NCBI RefSeq assembly: GCF_027359675.1
Contig: NZ_CP114786.1
Coordinates: 3,260,501 to 3,324,500, forward strand
Reading direction: 5' to 3'
Origin: Roseibium sp. Sym1
GTDB taxonomy: Bacteria; Pseudomonadota; Alphaproteobacteria; Rhizobiales; Stappiaceae
Length of the DNA stretch: 64,000 nucleotides
The first letter of the stretch is position 1. Every line of letters starts with the position of its first letter. The notes under the pieces are model-generated. The model was not told where the DNA came from. It made no database searches and was given only the letters and a program-made list of their open reading frames with translations. The translations under genes were made by a program, and so were the position numbers. Shown one piece after another: positions 17,865 through 25,532 of the stretch.

Positions 17865-18761
17865 TCAGCGTTCGGGACTTGTGAAACTCAGACCGTAACC
17901 GGCAAAGATCTTCTCGATCCGTCCGCTCTCCAGACCGGCGCGGATGGCATCGTCGACGGCATAGGCCAGGGGGCGGTAGCGGAAATTCACCGCAACGCCG
18001 ACGGTCCAGCTGCCGGTTGCGAAGCCCGGCAAGGGCGGCTGGTGAATGCCGGTTTCCTGGTTCAGGCCGAATTCAAGCTGGGCCTTGGGGCCCATCACCG
18101 CCTTGACATCGCCGGCAACCAGCGCGGCCATTGCCGCCACGGTGGAAGGATAGCGGGTTATGTTCCGGTTAAGCTGTCCACCGGCCAGGGACGACAGATA
18201 GAAATCGGCGATGGAATCGTTCTCGACACCGACGCTGTCGAACCTGAAAAAGGCCGGGACCGGCGGTTCGTCTTCATAAACGTCCTTGCGGTAGGCGATC
18301 GCGACCGCCTCGTCGTAGTACTGGCCCGTGAACACGACCTGCTCGACGCGGCAGGCAAATTCACTGTCATAGGGCACATGCAGCATGACGTTGGACACCC
18401 GGCCACCGATGATGGGGCCTTTCCAGACATTGTTGCGCAGGTCTGCATCCAGGTTCTCGCCGGCGGGTACGAAATTGAACCGGGCCTCGATGCCGAGTTC
18501 GTCCGCGATCAAGCGGCCGATCTCGATATCGACCCCCCTGGCCTTTCCGCCCTCCCGATAGGAATAGGGCGGAAAATCCTGGTAGACCGCGAACTCGAGA
18601 AATCCGCGGTCGCGGATCGCATCCAGGTCCTTGCCGACGACATCCCGTCCGGTGTTTTGCGGCTTGGGACCGGGTGTATAGCCTTCGCAGCGCGCAAGGG
18701 CCGTCCCGCCAAGAGCAAGGCTGACCGCAAGCGCCGTCAGAATTGAAACCACGCGTCGCAT
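17865..18761 (-). CDS. XoxJ/MoxJ-like periplasmic binding protein of quinoprotein systems
   Basis: A 298-residue exported protein (signal MRRVVSILTALAVSLALGGTALA). It matches the solute-binding family 3 fold: LDAIRDRGFLEFAVYQDFPPYSYREGGKARGVDIEIGRLIADELG is spread over the first domain, and RYPSTVAAMAALVAGDVKAVMGP over the second. Proteins of this type next to PQQ dehydrogenase and cytochrome genes are the XoxJ/MoxJ class, thought to help dehydrogenase maturation rather than transport. Stop and start codons lie seven bases from the upstream PedF-like cytochrome gene, so the two are cotranscribed. Confidence 0.85.
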   Translation of the reverse strand: MRRVVSILTALAVSLALGGTALARCEGYTPGPKPQNTGRDVVGKDLDAIRDRGFLEFAVYQDFPPYSYREGGKARGVDIEIGRLIADELGIEARFNFVPAGENLDADLRNNVWKGPIIGGRVSNVMLHVPYDSEFACRVEQVVFTGQYYDEAVAIAYRKDVYEDEPPVPAFFRFDSVGVENDSIADFYLSSLAGGQLNRNITRYPSTVAAMAALVAGDVKAVMGPKAQLEFGLNQETGIHQPPLPGFATGSWTVGVAVNFRYRPLAYAVDDAIRAGLESGRIEKIFAGYGLSFTSPER

Positions 18762-18768
18762 CGTGTCC

Positions 18769-19464
18769 TCATTCGGCAGCGGACAGGCCCACGGTCAGAA
18801 TTTCCGCAGCGGCCTTGTAGGACGCCGGCGTTCCGTCGATGTTTTTCGACGCCCGGTAGGCAATGCTGTCGGCCTTGGGCGCACCGGAACCGGTCTCGAT
18901 CTTGCTGGCGATTTCGGCGAGCTCCGTTGTCACGGCTTCCTGGTCGGCGCTGCCGTCACCGTTTTCGGCCCATGTCTCCAGCAGGTCGCGCAATTCCTTC
19001 AGCCGGGGCATGTGATCGTCCAGCGCGCCCTCGTCGGGACGGGTCTCGACATAGGTCCGGATTGCCCAGGCCGCCTTCTGGCCGAGCAGTTCGCCAAAAG
19101 CCGGCATCTTGGTCGTGCCGTTCTGCGTGTAACCGAACTGGAAACGCTCGGCGAACCATTCATCGCCGAATTCTTCCGCCTCGAGATAGCGCAGATCGGG
19201 CGCCAGGCCGCCGGACACCGCGCCGAGGCCGTGGCAGCGGGCGCAGTTCTGGTTGAAGGCAGATCCGCCGATATCGATCGCGGTCTGCCAGACTTCCGGC
19301 CCCATGTTCCGGTAAGGGTTCTCCGTCAGCCACTCCTCGCCGACATCCGGAAGGGCATCGGTGTTGACCGGCTGTGGTGTGACATCGCCATGTGCGAATG
19401 CCAGGCCGGTGGCGGCAATAAGCCCCGCCAGGGTGAAAGACAGTCGGGTGCGCGTGTTAGCCAT
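18769..19464 (-). CDS. pedF: cytochrome c-550, PedF-like, electron acceptor of PQQ alcohol dehydrogenase
   Basis: A 231-residue exported protein with a signal peptide (LSFTLAGLIAATGLAFAHG) and one c-type haem site, CARCH, in FNQNCARCHGLGAVSGGLAPDL. TKMPAFGELLG supplies the likely sixth-ligand Met. The fold, the long N-terminal extension (PQPVNTDALPDVGEEWLTENPYRN) and the context match cytochrome c-550 PedF of PQQ-dependent alcohol systems. It would receive electrons from the quinoprotein in the periplasm. A GGAGGAGAACC stretch directly precedes the ATG. Confidence 0.9.
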   Translation of the reverse strand: MANTRTRLSFTLAGLIAATGLAFAHGDVTPQPVNTDALPDVGEEWLTENPYRNMGPEVWQTAIDIGGSAFNQNCARCHGLGAVSGGLAPDLRYLEAEEFGDEWFAERFQFGYTQNGTTKMPAFGELLGQKAAWAIRTYVETRPDEGALDDHMPRLKELRDLLETWAENGDGSADQEAVTTELAEIASKIETGSGAPKADSIAYRASKNIDGTPASYKAAAEILTVGLSAAE

Positions 19465-19567
19465 GGTTCTCCTCCCGAAACAGGCATAATCAAGCTCTCG
19501 TCGCGGTCGATCATCCGGTCATCGGGCCATGAGCGGTACTGTACTTTGGTGCCAAGACCGCGCCTTG

Positions 19568-19581
19568 TACCTTAGTGCAAT
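19568..19581 (+). promoter_or_regulatory. shared upstream motif TACCTTAGTGCAAT (copy 1)
   Basis: TACCTTAGTGCAAT lies 46 bases upstream of the PQQ-associated ABC binding protein gene. The same motif with one change (TACCTAAGTGCAAT) lies upstream of the PQQ dehydrogenase on the same strand, suggesting a common promoter or activator site. Confidence 0.45.
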
Positions 19582-19626
19582 TTTCCTCCTGCCGATTCGT
19601 TGCAAGGCTTTTTCCCGGAGGAAGCC

Positions 19627-20787
19627 ATGCTTAGGATCACCTTGTGTCTGTTCGCGATTCTGGCGGTGGAAACAGCCGCCGCCGTCGAGGTGCATGTTCA
19701 GTATCTGCGGCAGGAAATCGACGCGCCCCCCACCTTGTCCAATCTCGATGAGGAGCCCGATGATCTTGGTCTCGCGGGCGCCCGGGTCGGGCTGAACGAC
19801 AACCGGACCACCGGTTCGTTTCTGGGCCAGACCTATGAACTCGGCGTGACGTCGCTCCCCCCCGGGTCGGACATCACCGAAGCCGCAAACGAGGCGCTGG
19901 CCAAGTCCCGGTTTCTCATCATCGATGCGCCGGCCGGCGATCTTCTGGCCGTTGCGGACCTGCCGGCGGCCGAGGGTGCCCTGATCTTCAATATCGCGGC
20001 TCCCGAAGCGCGGCTTCGCGATGCCGACTGCCGCGGCAATGTCTTTCATACGCTGCCGTCCACGTCGATGCGGACCGACGCGCTCATCCAGTTTCTTGTC
20101 CGCAAGAGATGGGACGACCTCGCGCTGATTGCCGGAATGCACCCGAAGGACACGGAATATGCGGCGGCCCTGAAGCGGTCGGCCACCAAGTTCGGCCTTG
20201 AGATGTCTGCCGAGAGGACCTGGGCCTACGACGCCGACATGAGGCGGAATGCCGCTCAGGAGGTTCCTCTTCTCACCCAGGAGCTGGGCGACCATGACGT
20301 TCTCCTGATAGCCGACGAGATTGGCGATTTCGGACGCTATGTTCTCTACAACACCTGGGAACCGCGCCCAGTTGCCGGTTCGGAAGGCCTGACGGCCGTG
20401 ACCTGGTCCCCCGTCGTCGAACAATGGGGGGCGGCTCAGATGCAGCAGCGCTTCGAGACGTCCGCAGGCCGGTCCATGCGGTCGAAGGACTATGCCGCCT
20501 GGGCCGCCATCCGCACGATCGGCGAGGCTGTCACGCGGACCGGTTCAGGTGAAGCCGCGCGGTTGCGCGACTACATCCTCTCTGAAAAATTCGAGCTGGC
20601 CGGCTTCAAGGGACGCCCGATGACCTACCGGTCCTGGAACGGTCAGCTGCGCCAGCCGATCCCCATCGTGCACCCCCGCGCGCTGGCGGCACTCGCGCCG
20701 CTGGAGGGGTTCATGCATCAGCGGACCGAACTTGACACGCTCGGGCTTGACCGGCCCGAAAGCGCCTGCCGGGCATTCGAGGATTAA
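19627..20787 (+). CDS. ABC-type substrate-binding protein of PQQ alcohol dehydrogenase system
   Basis: A 386-residue exported protein (signal MLRITLCLFAILAVETAAA). It matches the ABC branched-chain-type binding protein associated with PQQ-dependent alcohol dehydrogenase clusters (the TIGR03863 group). The motifs include VQYLRQEIDAPPTLSNLDEEPDDLGLAGARVGLNDN in pieces, VLLIADEIGDFGRYVLYNTWEPRPVAGSEGL, and LAALAPLEGFMHQRTELDTLG near the end. The start at 19627 has GGAGGAAGCC directly upstream; an upstream in-frame start at 19600 does not. It is three bases upstream of the beta-propeller gene and opens a four-gene operon with the ATPase and PedC-like permease. Ligand unknown; a sensing or maturation role is possible. 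Confidence 0.9.
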   Translation: MLRITLCLFAILAVETAAAVEVHVQYLRQEIDAPPTLSNLDEEPDDLGLAGARVGLNDNRTTGSFLGQTYELGVTSLPPGSDITEAANEALAKSRFLIIDAPAGDLLAVADLPAAEGALIFNIAAPEARLRDADCRGNVFHTLPSTSMRTDALIQFLVRKRWDDLALIAGMHPKDTEYAAALKRSATKFGLEMSAERTWAYDADMRRNAAQEVPLLTQELGDHDVLLIADEIGDFGRYVLYNTWEPRPVAGSEGLTAVTWSPVVEQWGAAQMQQRFETSAGRSMRSKDYAAWAAIRTIGEAVTRTGSGEAARLRDYILSEKFELAGFKGRPMTYRSWNGQLRQPIPIVHPRALAALAPLEGFMHQRTELDTLGLDRPESACRAFED

Positions 20788-20790
20788 ACC

Positions 20791-21747
20791 ATGCTACGAC
20801 TTGCGGCAGCCCTGCTGCTCTTTACAGCCTCTCCGGCCGGTTCGGCGGAAATCTGGGTCACGAACGAGAAGGACGACACGATCAGCGTGATCGACATCGA
20901 TACGCTGGAAGTGACCCGGACGATCGCAACCGGCGAGCGGCCCCGCGGCATCACCTTTTCAAAGGATTTCAAACGCGTCTATGTCTGCGCCTCGGACAGC
21001 GACACCGTGCAGGTCCTGGACCCGGTCACCGGCAAGATCCTGCATGACCTTCCGTCCGGCGAGGACCCGGAGCAATTCGTGCTCCATCCCGACAACCGGC
21101 ATCTTTATATTGCCAATGAGGACGACGCGATCACCACCGTTGTCGACACGGAAACACGGAAGGTTGTTGCCCAGATCGACGTGGGCATCGAGCCGGAAGG
21201 CATGGCCGTGTCTCCGGACGGCAAGGTCGCGATCACGACGTCCGAAACAACCAACATGGCCCACTGGATCGACACGGCCACCCATGAATTGTTCGCCAAC
21301 ACCCTGGTTGACTCCCGTCCGCGCCATGCCGAATTCACGCAGGACGGCGCGCAATTGTGGGTGAGTTCGGAAATCGGAGGAACGGTGACGGTCTTCAGGA
21401 CCGCCGACCAGGCCGAGGTCGCCAAGATCCATTTCGAGATCGACGGCATTTACCGGGACCGGATCCAGCCGGTCGGGTTCGAATTCTCGGCCGACGGCAG
21501 CCATGTCTTCGTGGCGCTTGGTCCGGCCAACCATGTCGCGGTCGTCAACGCGCGGACCTACGAGGTCGAAAACTACATCCTGGTCGGGCGCCGCGTCTGG
21601 CACATGGCATTCTCGCCGGACAAGTCGCTGTTGTTCACCACCAACGGCGTGTCGGGCGACGTGACCATCATCGATGTCGCCGCGCGCGAAGCCGTCAAGA
21701 CCGTCAAGGTGGGCCGTTTTCCCTGGGGAGCCGCCCTGCGGCCCTGA
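20791..21747 (+). CDS. exported YVTN-type beta-propeller protein of PQQ catabolism clusters
   Basis: A 318-residue exported protein (signal MLRLAAALLLFTASPAGSA) made of seven or so beta-propeller blades. The YVTN-like repeats are clear: IWVTNEKDDTISVIDIDTLEV, VYVCASDSDTVQVLDPVTG, LYIANEDDAITTVVDTETRKV, and LLFTTNGVSGDVTIIDVAARE near the end. This is the beta-propeller protein that accompanies the ABC genes of PQQ alcohol dehydrogenase clusters (TIGR03866-like). It begins three bases after the preceding stop. Function unproven; beta-propellers of this type are often periplasmic scaffolds. Confidence 0.9.
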   Translation: MLRLAAALLLFTASPAGSAEIWVTNEKDDTISVIDIDTLEVTRTIATGERPRGITFSKDFKRVYVCASDSDTVQVLDPVTGKILHDLPSGEDPEQFVLHPDNRHLYIANEDDAITTVVDTETRKVVAQIDVGIEPEGMAVSPDGKVAITTSETTNMAHWIDTATHELFANTLVDSRPRHAEFTQDGAQLWVSSEIGGTVTVFRTADQAEVAKIHFEIDGIYRDRIQPVGFEFSADGSHVFVALGPANHVAVVNARTYEVENYILVGRRVWHMAFSPDKSLLFTTNGVSGDVTIIDVAAREAVKTVKVGRFPWGAALRP

Positions 21748-21763
21748 AACCCGGGAGGGACCT

Positions 21764-21841
21764 GTGAAGAAACTGCTGACCCTTCCGCTTCCTGTGGGCT
21801 CTGCCGGTGTCACGCAGCGTGAGGAGATCTCGATCAAGTGA
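21764..21841 (+). CDS. 25-residue open frame coupled to ABC ATPase gene
   Basis: GTG at 21764 follows GGGAGGGACCT, a strong ribosome binding site. It opens 25 codons (start VKKLLTLPLPVG, end REEISIK) that end at TGA 21839-21841. The ATPase gene starts with the GTG at 21838 that overlaps this stop (GTGA). The arrangement implies that translation of the short frame feeds the ATPase start. It may be a leader peptide, or the remnant of a longer gene shortened by deletion. The N-terminus resembles the beginning of a signal peptide. Confidence 0.5.
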   Translation: MKKLLTLPLPVGSAGVTQREEISIK

Positions 21842-22560
21842 GCGGTCTGTCGGTATCCGGTATCTCCTATTCCTACGGCGCGAAGCGGGCCCTGGACAAT
21901 GTGAGCTTTCGTGCCGAACCGGGGCGCTTTTGCGCGCTCCTGGGCCCCAACGGCGCAGGCAAGTCGACCCTGTTCGGACTGCTCACCCACCTCTTCACGA
22001 CATCTAAGGGGCGGATTCGCGTTGCCGGCCATGACCTTGCCGAGACTCCCAGAAAGGCGCTTGCCGAAATAGGTGTGGTCTTCCAGCAGACCACACTCGA
22101 TCTCGATCTGACGGTAAAGAACAATCTTCAGTACTTTGCTGCGCTTCACGGTCTTTCCGGTCGCCAGGCGGGCATGCCGATCGACAGGGCCCTGGAGTGC
22201 CTCGGCATGAGGGAGCGCGCCGACGAACGCGCCCGTGACCTCAACGGCGGCCACCGGCGCCGTGCTGAAATCGCCCGTGCGCTCATCCACGGCCCCTCCG
22301 TATTGCTGCTGGACGAGCCGACCGCCGGTCTCGACACCGCCTCCCGGGCTTCGCTGACCGACCATGTCCACGATCTGTCCGCCAGTGACGGCCTGACCGT
22401 TCTTTGGGCCACACACCTGACGGATGAGGTCCGGGCCCACGACCAGCTTGTCATCCTGCACCAGGGACACATTCTTGCCGATGGCGTGGCCTCGGACCTG
22501 ACCGGCGATCGATCACTTCCGGACTATTTCCTTCAGGTCACCGCGGCCCCGGAGTCATGA
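21838..22560 (+). CDS. ABC transporter ATP-binding protein of PQQ alcohol dehydrogenase system
   Basis: A 240-residue ABC ATPase. Walker A is GPNGAGKST, the Q-loop is VVFQQTTLDLDLTV, the signature is LNGGHRRRAEIARAL (a variant of LSGGQ), Walker B is VLLLDEPTAGLD, and the H-loop is WATHLTDEV. It matches the ATPase paired with PedC-type permeases (TIGR03864 group). It uses a GTG start that overlaps the stop of a 25-codon open frame, and its own TGA overlaps the ATG of the permease gene (ATGA), indicating a coupled operon. The signature motif has His in place of Gln, a mild deviation. Confidence 0.9.
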   Translation: MSGLSVSGISYSYGAKRALDNVSFRAEPGRFCALLGPNGAGKSTLFGLLTHLFTTSKGRIRVAGHDLAETPRKALAEIGVVFQQTTLDLDLTVKNNLQYFAALHGLSGRQAGMPIDRALECLGMRERADERARDLNGGHRRRAEIARALIHGPSVLLLDEPTAGLDTASRASLTDHVHDLSASDGLTVLWATHLTDEVRAHDQLVILHQGHILADGVASDLTGDRSLPDYFLQVTAAPES

Positions 22561-23345
22561 CCTGGCTGATCGCGCTCAACGCCATCACACGACGTGAACT
22601 TTTCAGATTCCTGCGGCAGCGGGGGCGCCTGATCGCGGCACTGGTCCGTCCACTTGACTGGCTTCTGGTGTTTGCCGCCGGATTTCGGGCGGCGCTCGGA
22701 CTGTCGATCACGCCGCCATACCAGACCTATATCACCTACCAGACCTATATCGTTCCCGGCCTGTGCGGCATGATCCTACTCTTCAACGGCATGCAGTCCT
22801 CGCTCTCGCTGGTTTATGACAGGGAGATGGGGTCGATGCGCCTGCTGCTGACCAGCCCCTTGCCGCGCTGGTGGCTCTTGTTCTGCAAACTTCTGGCGGG
22901 CAGCGTCATCTCGATCCTGCAGGTGGCGACCTTCCTGGCTGTTGCCGCGGCTTTCGGCATCAGGATGCCCTGGCAGGGCTACTTGGCGTCCTTGCCCGCC
23001 CTGCTGGTCGCGGGCCTCATGCTCGGCGCGCTCGGCCTGGCCCTCTCGTCGCTGATCAGACAGCTTGAGAATTTCGCCGGCGTCATGAACTTCGTGATCT
23101 TTCCGATGTTCTTTCTGTCCACCGCCCTCTACCCGCTCTGGAAGATGGCTGAAAGTTCACGCCTGTTGCGTGACATCTGCGCAGTCAATCCATTCACCCA
23201 CGCCGTCGAGCTGATCCGCTTCGCACTTAATGCCCGATGGAACGGCGCGGCCCTTTTCTGGACCATTGTCGTCGCCGCCCTGTTCATGCTCCTGGCCTTG
23301 TGGGGATATGATCCGGCGCGCGGCATGATGCGGCGGAAGCGGTAG
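22557..23345 (+). CDS. pedC: PedC-like ABC transporter permease
   Basis: A 262-residue ABC-2-type permease with about six membrane helices (LIAALVRPLDWLLVFAAGF; IVPGLCGMILLFNGM; VAGLMLGALGLALSSLI; AALFMLLALWGYD). The N-terminus ALNAITRRELFRFLRQRGRLIAALVRPLDWLLVF and the MGSMRLLLTSPLPRWWLLFCKLLAG loop match PedC-type permeases of PQQ alcohol dehydrogenase clusters (TIGR03861). It overlaps the ATPase gene by four bases and ends the plus-strand operon that starts at 19627. The transported compound is not known. Confidence 0.9.
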   Translation: MTWLIALNAITRRELFRFLRQRGRLIAALVRPLDWLLVFAAGFRAALGLSITPPYQTYITYQTYIVPGLCGMILLFNGMQSSLSLVYDREMGSMRLLLTSPLPRWWLLFCKLLAGSVISILQVATFLAVAAAFGIRMPWQGYLASLPALLVAGLMLGALGLALSSLIRQLENFAGVMNFVIFPMFFLSTALYPLWKMAESSRLLRDICAVNPFTHAVELIRFALNARWNGAALFWTIVVAALFMLLALWGYDPARGMMRRKR

Positions 23346-23369
23346 AAAAACCGGCGGGCAAGGGGCTCC

Positions 23370-24059
23370 CTATGTCATCTTTCCGGATGCACACAGCTTC
23401 AGGTGCCGGGACCCCGTTTGGCGCTCGTCGACCACCACGGCCGGACTCCCGTCAAGCCTGAGAATGCGCGAGGCCAGGCGGTCCGCTTCGTCTTCGCTGT
23501 GGGTGACAAGTACGGTGGCCGGAGAATGGTTCGTCCGGAGCCTGAGAAACAGGGACATCATCTCGTCCGCCATCGCCGGATCCAGCGAGACGAACGGCTC
23601 GTCGAGAAACAGGACCTGCGGTGCCACCGCAAAGGCGCGCGCCAGCGCCAGACGGCGCTGCTGACCGAGCGAAAGCTGACCGGGAAACAATGCCTCACGC
23701 CCTTGCAGTCCGACCTCCGCGAGCGCCTCGAGCGCTTCGCTCCTGCCCGTGCCGGCGGTCAGGCAAAGGTTTTCCAGCGCGGTACGCCAGGGCAGCAGCG
23801 TGGGTTCCTGGAACACCATCCCGATCCGCTGCGGTACGGAGCGTCGACACGCGCAGCTGCTCTCCAGCCCGCACAGGATGCGCAAGAGGGTGGTTTTTCC
23901 GATACCCGACGGCCCCGTGATCGCGACCGTTTCTCCCGGCCGGATCTCGAGGTCGATCTTTCCCAGGACGGGCGTGCGGCCGTAACAGAAGGATTTCAGC
24001 GACAGCGACAGCACCGGAACAGCCGAACACCCTTGCCTGTCATGGTTCAATCCGGCCAT
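23370..24059 (-). CDS. ABC transporter ATP-binding protein, NitT/TauT type
   Basis: A 229-residue ABC ATPase: Walker A GPSGIGKTT, signature LSLGQQRRLALARA, Walker B VLFLDEPFVSLD, H-loop VTHSEDEADRLA. The Q-loop GMVFQEPTLLPWRTALENLCL is typical of nitrate/sulfonate/taurine-class ATPases. The start at 24059 was chosen because GGAG lies a few bases upstream; the frame can be read further back to 24137, where it would overlap the preceding binding protein gene. It lies downstream of that binding protein gene in one minus-strand unit. Its permease is not adjacent; the best match in the window is 13966-14754. Confidence 0.9.
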   Translation of the reverse strand: MAGLNHDRQGCSAVPVLSLSLKSFCYGRTPVLGKIDLEIRPGETVAITGPSGIGKTTLLRILCGLESSCACRRSVPQRIGMVFQEPTLLPWRTALENLCLTAGTGRSEALEALAEVGLQGREALFPGQLSLGQQRRLALARAFAVAPQVLFLDEPFVSLDPAMADEMMSLFLRLRTNHSPATVLVTHSEDEADRLASRILRLDGSPAVVVDERQTGSRHLKLCASGKMT

Positions 24060-24111
24060 GAAACACTCCATTCCGGTTTTTCCGGCTTCGGCCGCAGCGG
24101 CCGGCGCGGCG

Positions 24112-25083
24112 TCAGCTTCCGAAGTGAACGAAAACACCGTCGGGCAGCGCCTTTGCCTTGCCGACCAGTTCTTCGCCCGTCAGTTCGACGACCAGGTCGA
24201 ACATGCGTCGCGCCGAGGTTTCGTCGACCGGTCCGGGCGCGGGGATTCCCTGCCGGAAACCCGCCTTGAGGGCCTCGAACTGGGCATCGGTTTTCGCCTT
24301 CATGAGCTCGCGCAGACGGTCCCATTCCGCGTCGTCCCGGGCCAGGATATCCTTTGCCGCCCGCGATGCCTGCGCAAATCCCTGCACAAGGTCCGGATTG
24401 TCGCGCAGCAGGGCGCCGTCGAACACATAACCAAGCAGAGGCATGTCGGGATCAAGACCCAGGGACTCCGCTGCCTGAGCGACCGATACCAGCTCGCGCA
24501 TGCCGCCGGCCTTCATCTTGGCTGCGAAATGCCAGAAGTTGATAGCACCGTCGAGATCCCCGGCGAGGGCCGTCTTGTAGATCAGGGGAGGGGCACCGAA
24601 GACCTGTTCCGTCGAACCGGCGAGATCGAAGCCGTGCGTTTTCATGGTGTAGGCGTTCAATATGAGCCAGCTCTTGTCGAGCGGACCGCCCGCGATGCCG
24701 ATCCTGCCGCCCTTGATGTCGGCCAGGCTTTTCGCGGGACTGTCCCCGGAAACAAGCAGGCCGCCGACCGATTTCGAATAAGGCAGAAAGACGAAGTCCT
24801 TGCCGGCTGCCCTCTGCCGCGCCACCCACAGCCAGTCGGAAACGATGATGTCCGCTTCTCCCCCCTGCAGGGCGATCTTGGCGGCAGCACCTCCGGCAAC
24901 ACCGTTCACTTCCAGGTCAAAACCGCGAGCGGTATCGAGCTGGTGATGTTTGATGGTGTCCAGTTCCCAGTTCACCGTACCGAATTTCAGGACGGCGATG
25001 CGGAGAACGGGTGTCTCGGAGAACGCCGTGGCACATGTGGCAAGGAGCGCCAGAAAGGCTCCCAAAACGACTGTCGAACGCAT
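24112..25083 (-). CDS. ABC transporter substrate-binding protein, NitT/TauT type
   Basis: A 323-residue exported protein (signal MRSTVVLGAFLALLATCATAF) of the NMT1/OpuAC-like class. It contains VLRIAVLKFGTVNWELDTIKHH in two stretches, then DIIVSDWLWVARQRAAGKDF, the GRIGIAGGPLDKSW segment, and late FVFDGALLRDNPDLVQGFAQASRAAKDIL in pieces. These proteins bind small organic acids, amines, sulfonates or related compounds. The ATG at 25083 has GGAGGAAATC in ideal position. It is divergent from the PQQ dehydrogenase across 449 bases, which may hold shared control. The ligand cannot be assigned. Confidence 0.9.
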   Translation of the reverse strand: MRSTVVLGAFLALLATCATAFSETPVLRIAVLKFGTVNWELDTIKHHQLDTARGFDLEVNGVAGGAAAKIALQGGEADIIVSDWLWVARQRAAGKDFVFLPYSKSVGGLLVSGDSPAKSLADIKGGRIGIAGGPLDKSWLILNAYTMKTHGFDLAGSTEQVFGAPPLIYKTALAGDLDGAINFWHFAAKMKAGGMRELVSVAQAAESLGLDPDMPLLGYVFDGALLRDNPDLVQGFAQASRAAKDILARDDAEWDRLRELMKAKTDAQFEALKAGFRQGIPAPGPVDETSARRMFDLVVELTGEELVGKAKALPDGVFVHFGS

Positions 25084-25532
25084 GATTTCCTCCCGGTATT
25101 GCAGTCCCGCACACCCCGCGATTGCATCGGAACAGTTCTGTTGCCGTGCAAAGGACGAACGCGGCTCCCGTCATCGCGCACCTCAGCCAGGGCTGCAGGC
25201 CGGGGCGCGGATCGCGGGGAGTGCGGGGCATTCAGGCTAACACCCCCGCGCCGGCCGGGAATTGGACTTAGGAAGGAGAAAATTCTTCGCGAACATGCTG
25301 GACTTCAATTTCCGGGAGAGGTGCTGGTGGCTTAAGTTATTGAGTCAAAAGAAATTTTCTGATCATTTCGCCAGCCGGCCGGGCCGTGCGGCCGTTCCGG
25401 TGTCACACCGGGAGCGTCAAAATTGGTACCTAAGTGCAATACCCCCGGCAGCCTGTTCTTGAAAGTTTTCAGAACGGCCGCCTCTGTCTTTTCAGATCGC
25501 GACCGGTACCGGACAGCGCAGGGAGGAAGCAC
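25084..25532. promoter_or_regulatory. divergent control region of PQQ dehydrogenase and ABC binding protein
   Basis: A 449-base gap with no supported gene. It holds the motif TACCTAAGTGCAAT at 25427-25440, shared with the promoter region at 19568-19581, and a GGGAGGAAGC ribosome binding site just before the dehydrogenase start. Clear -35/-10 boxes could not be placed. Confidence 0.4.
25427..25440 (+). promoter_or_regulatory. shared upstream motif TACCTAAGTGCAAT (copy 2)
   Basis: TACCTAAGTGCAAT, one base different from the copy upstream of the PQQ-associated ABC binding protein, sits 93 bases before the dehydrogenase start on the same strand. It is a candidate site for a common activator. Confidence 0.45.
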
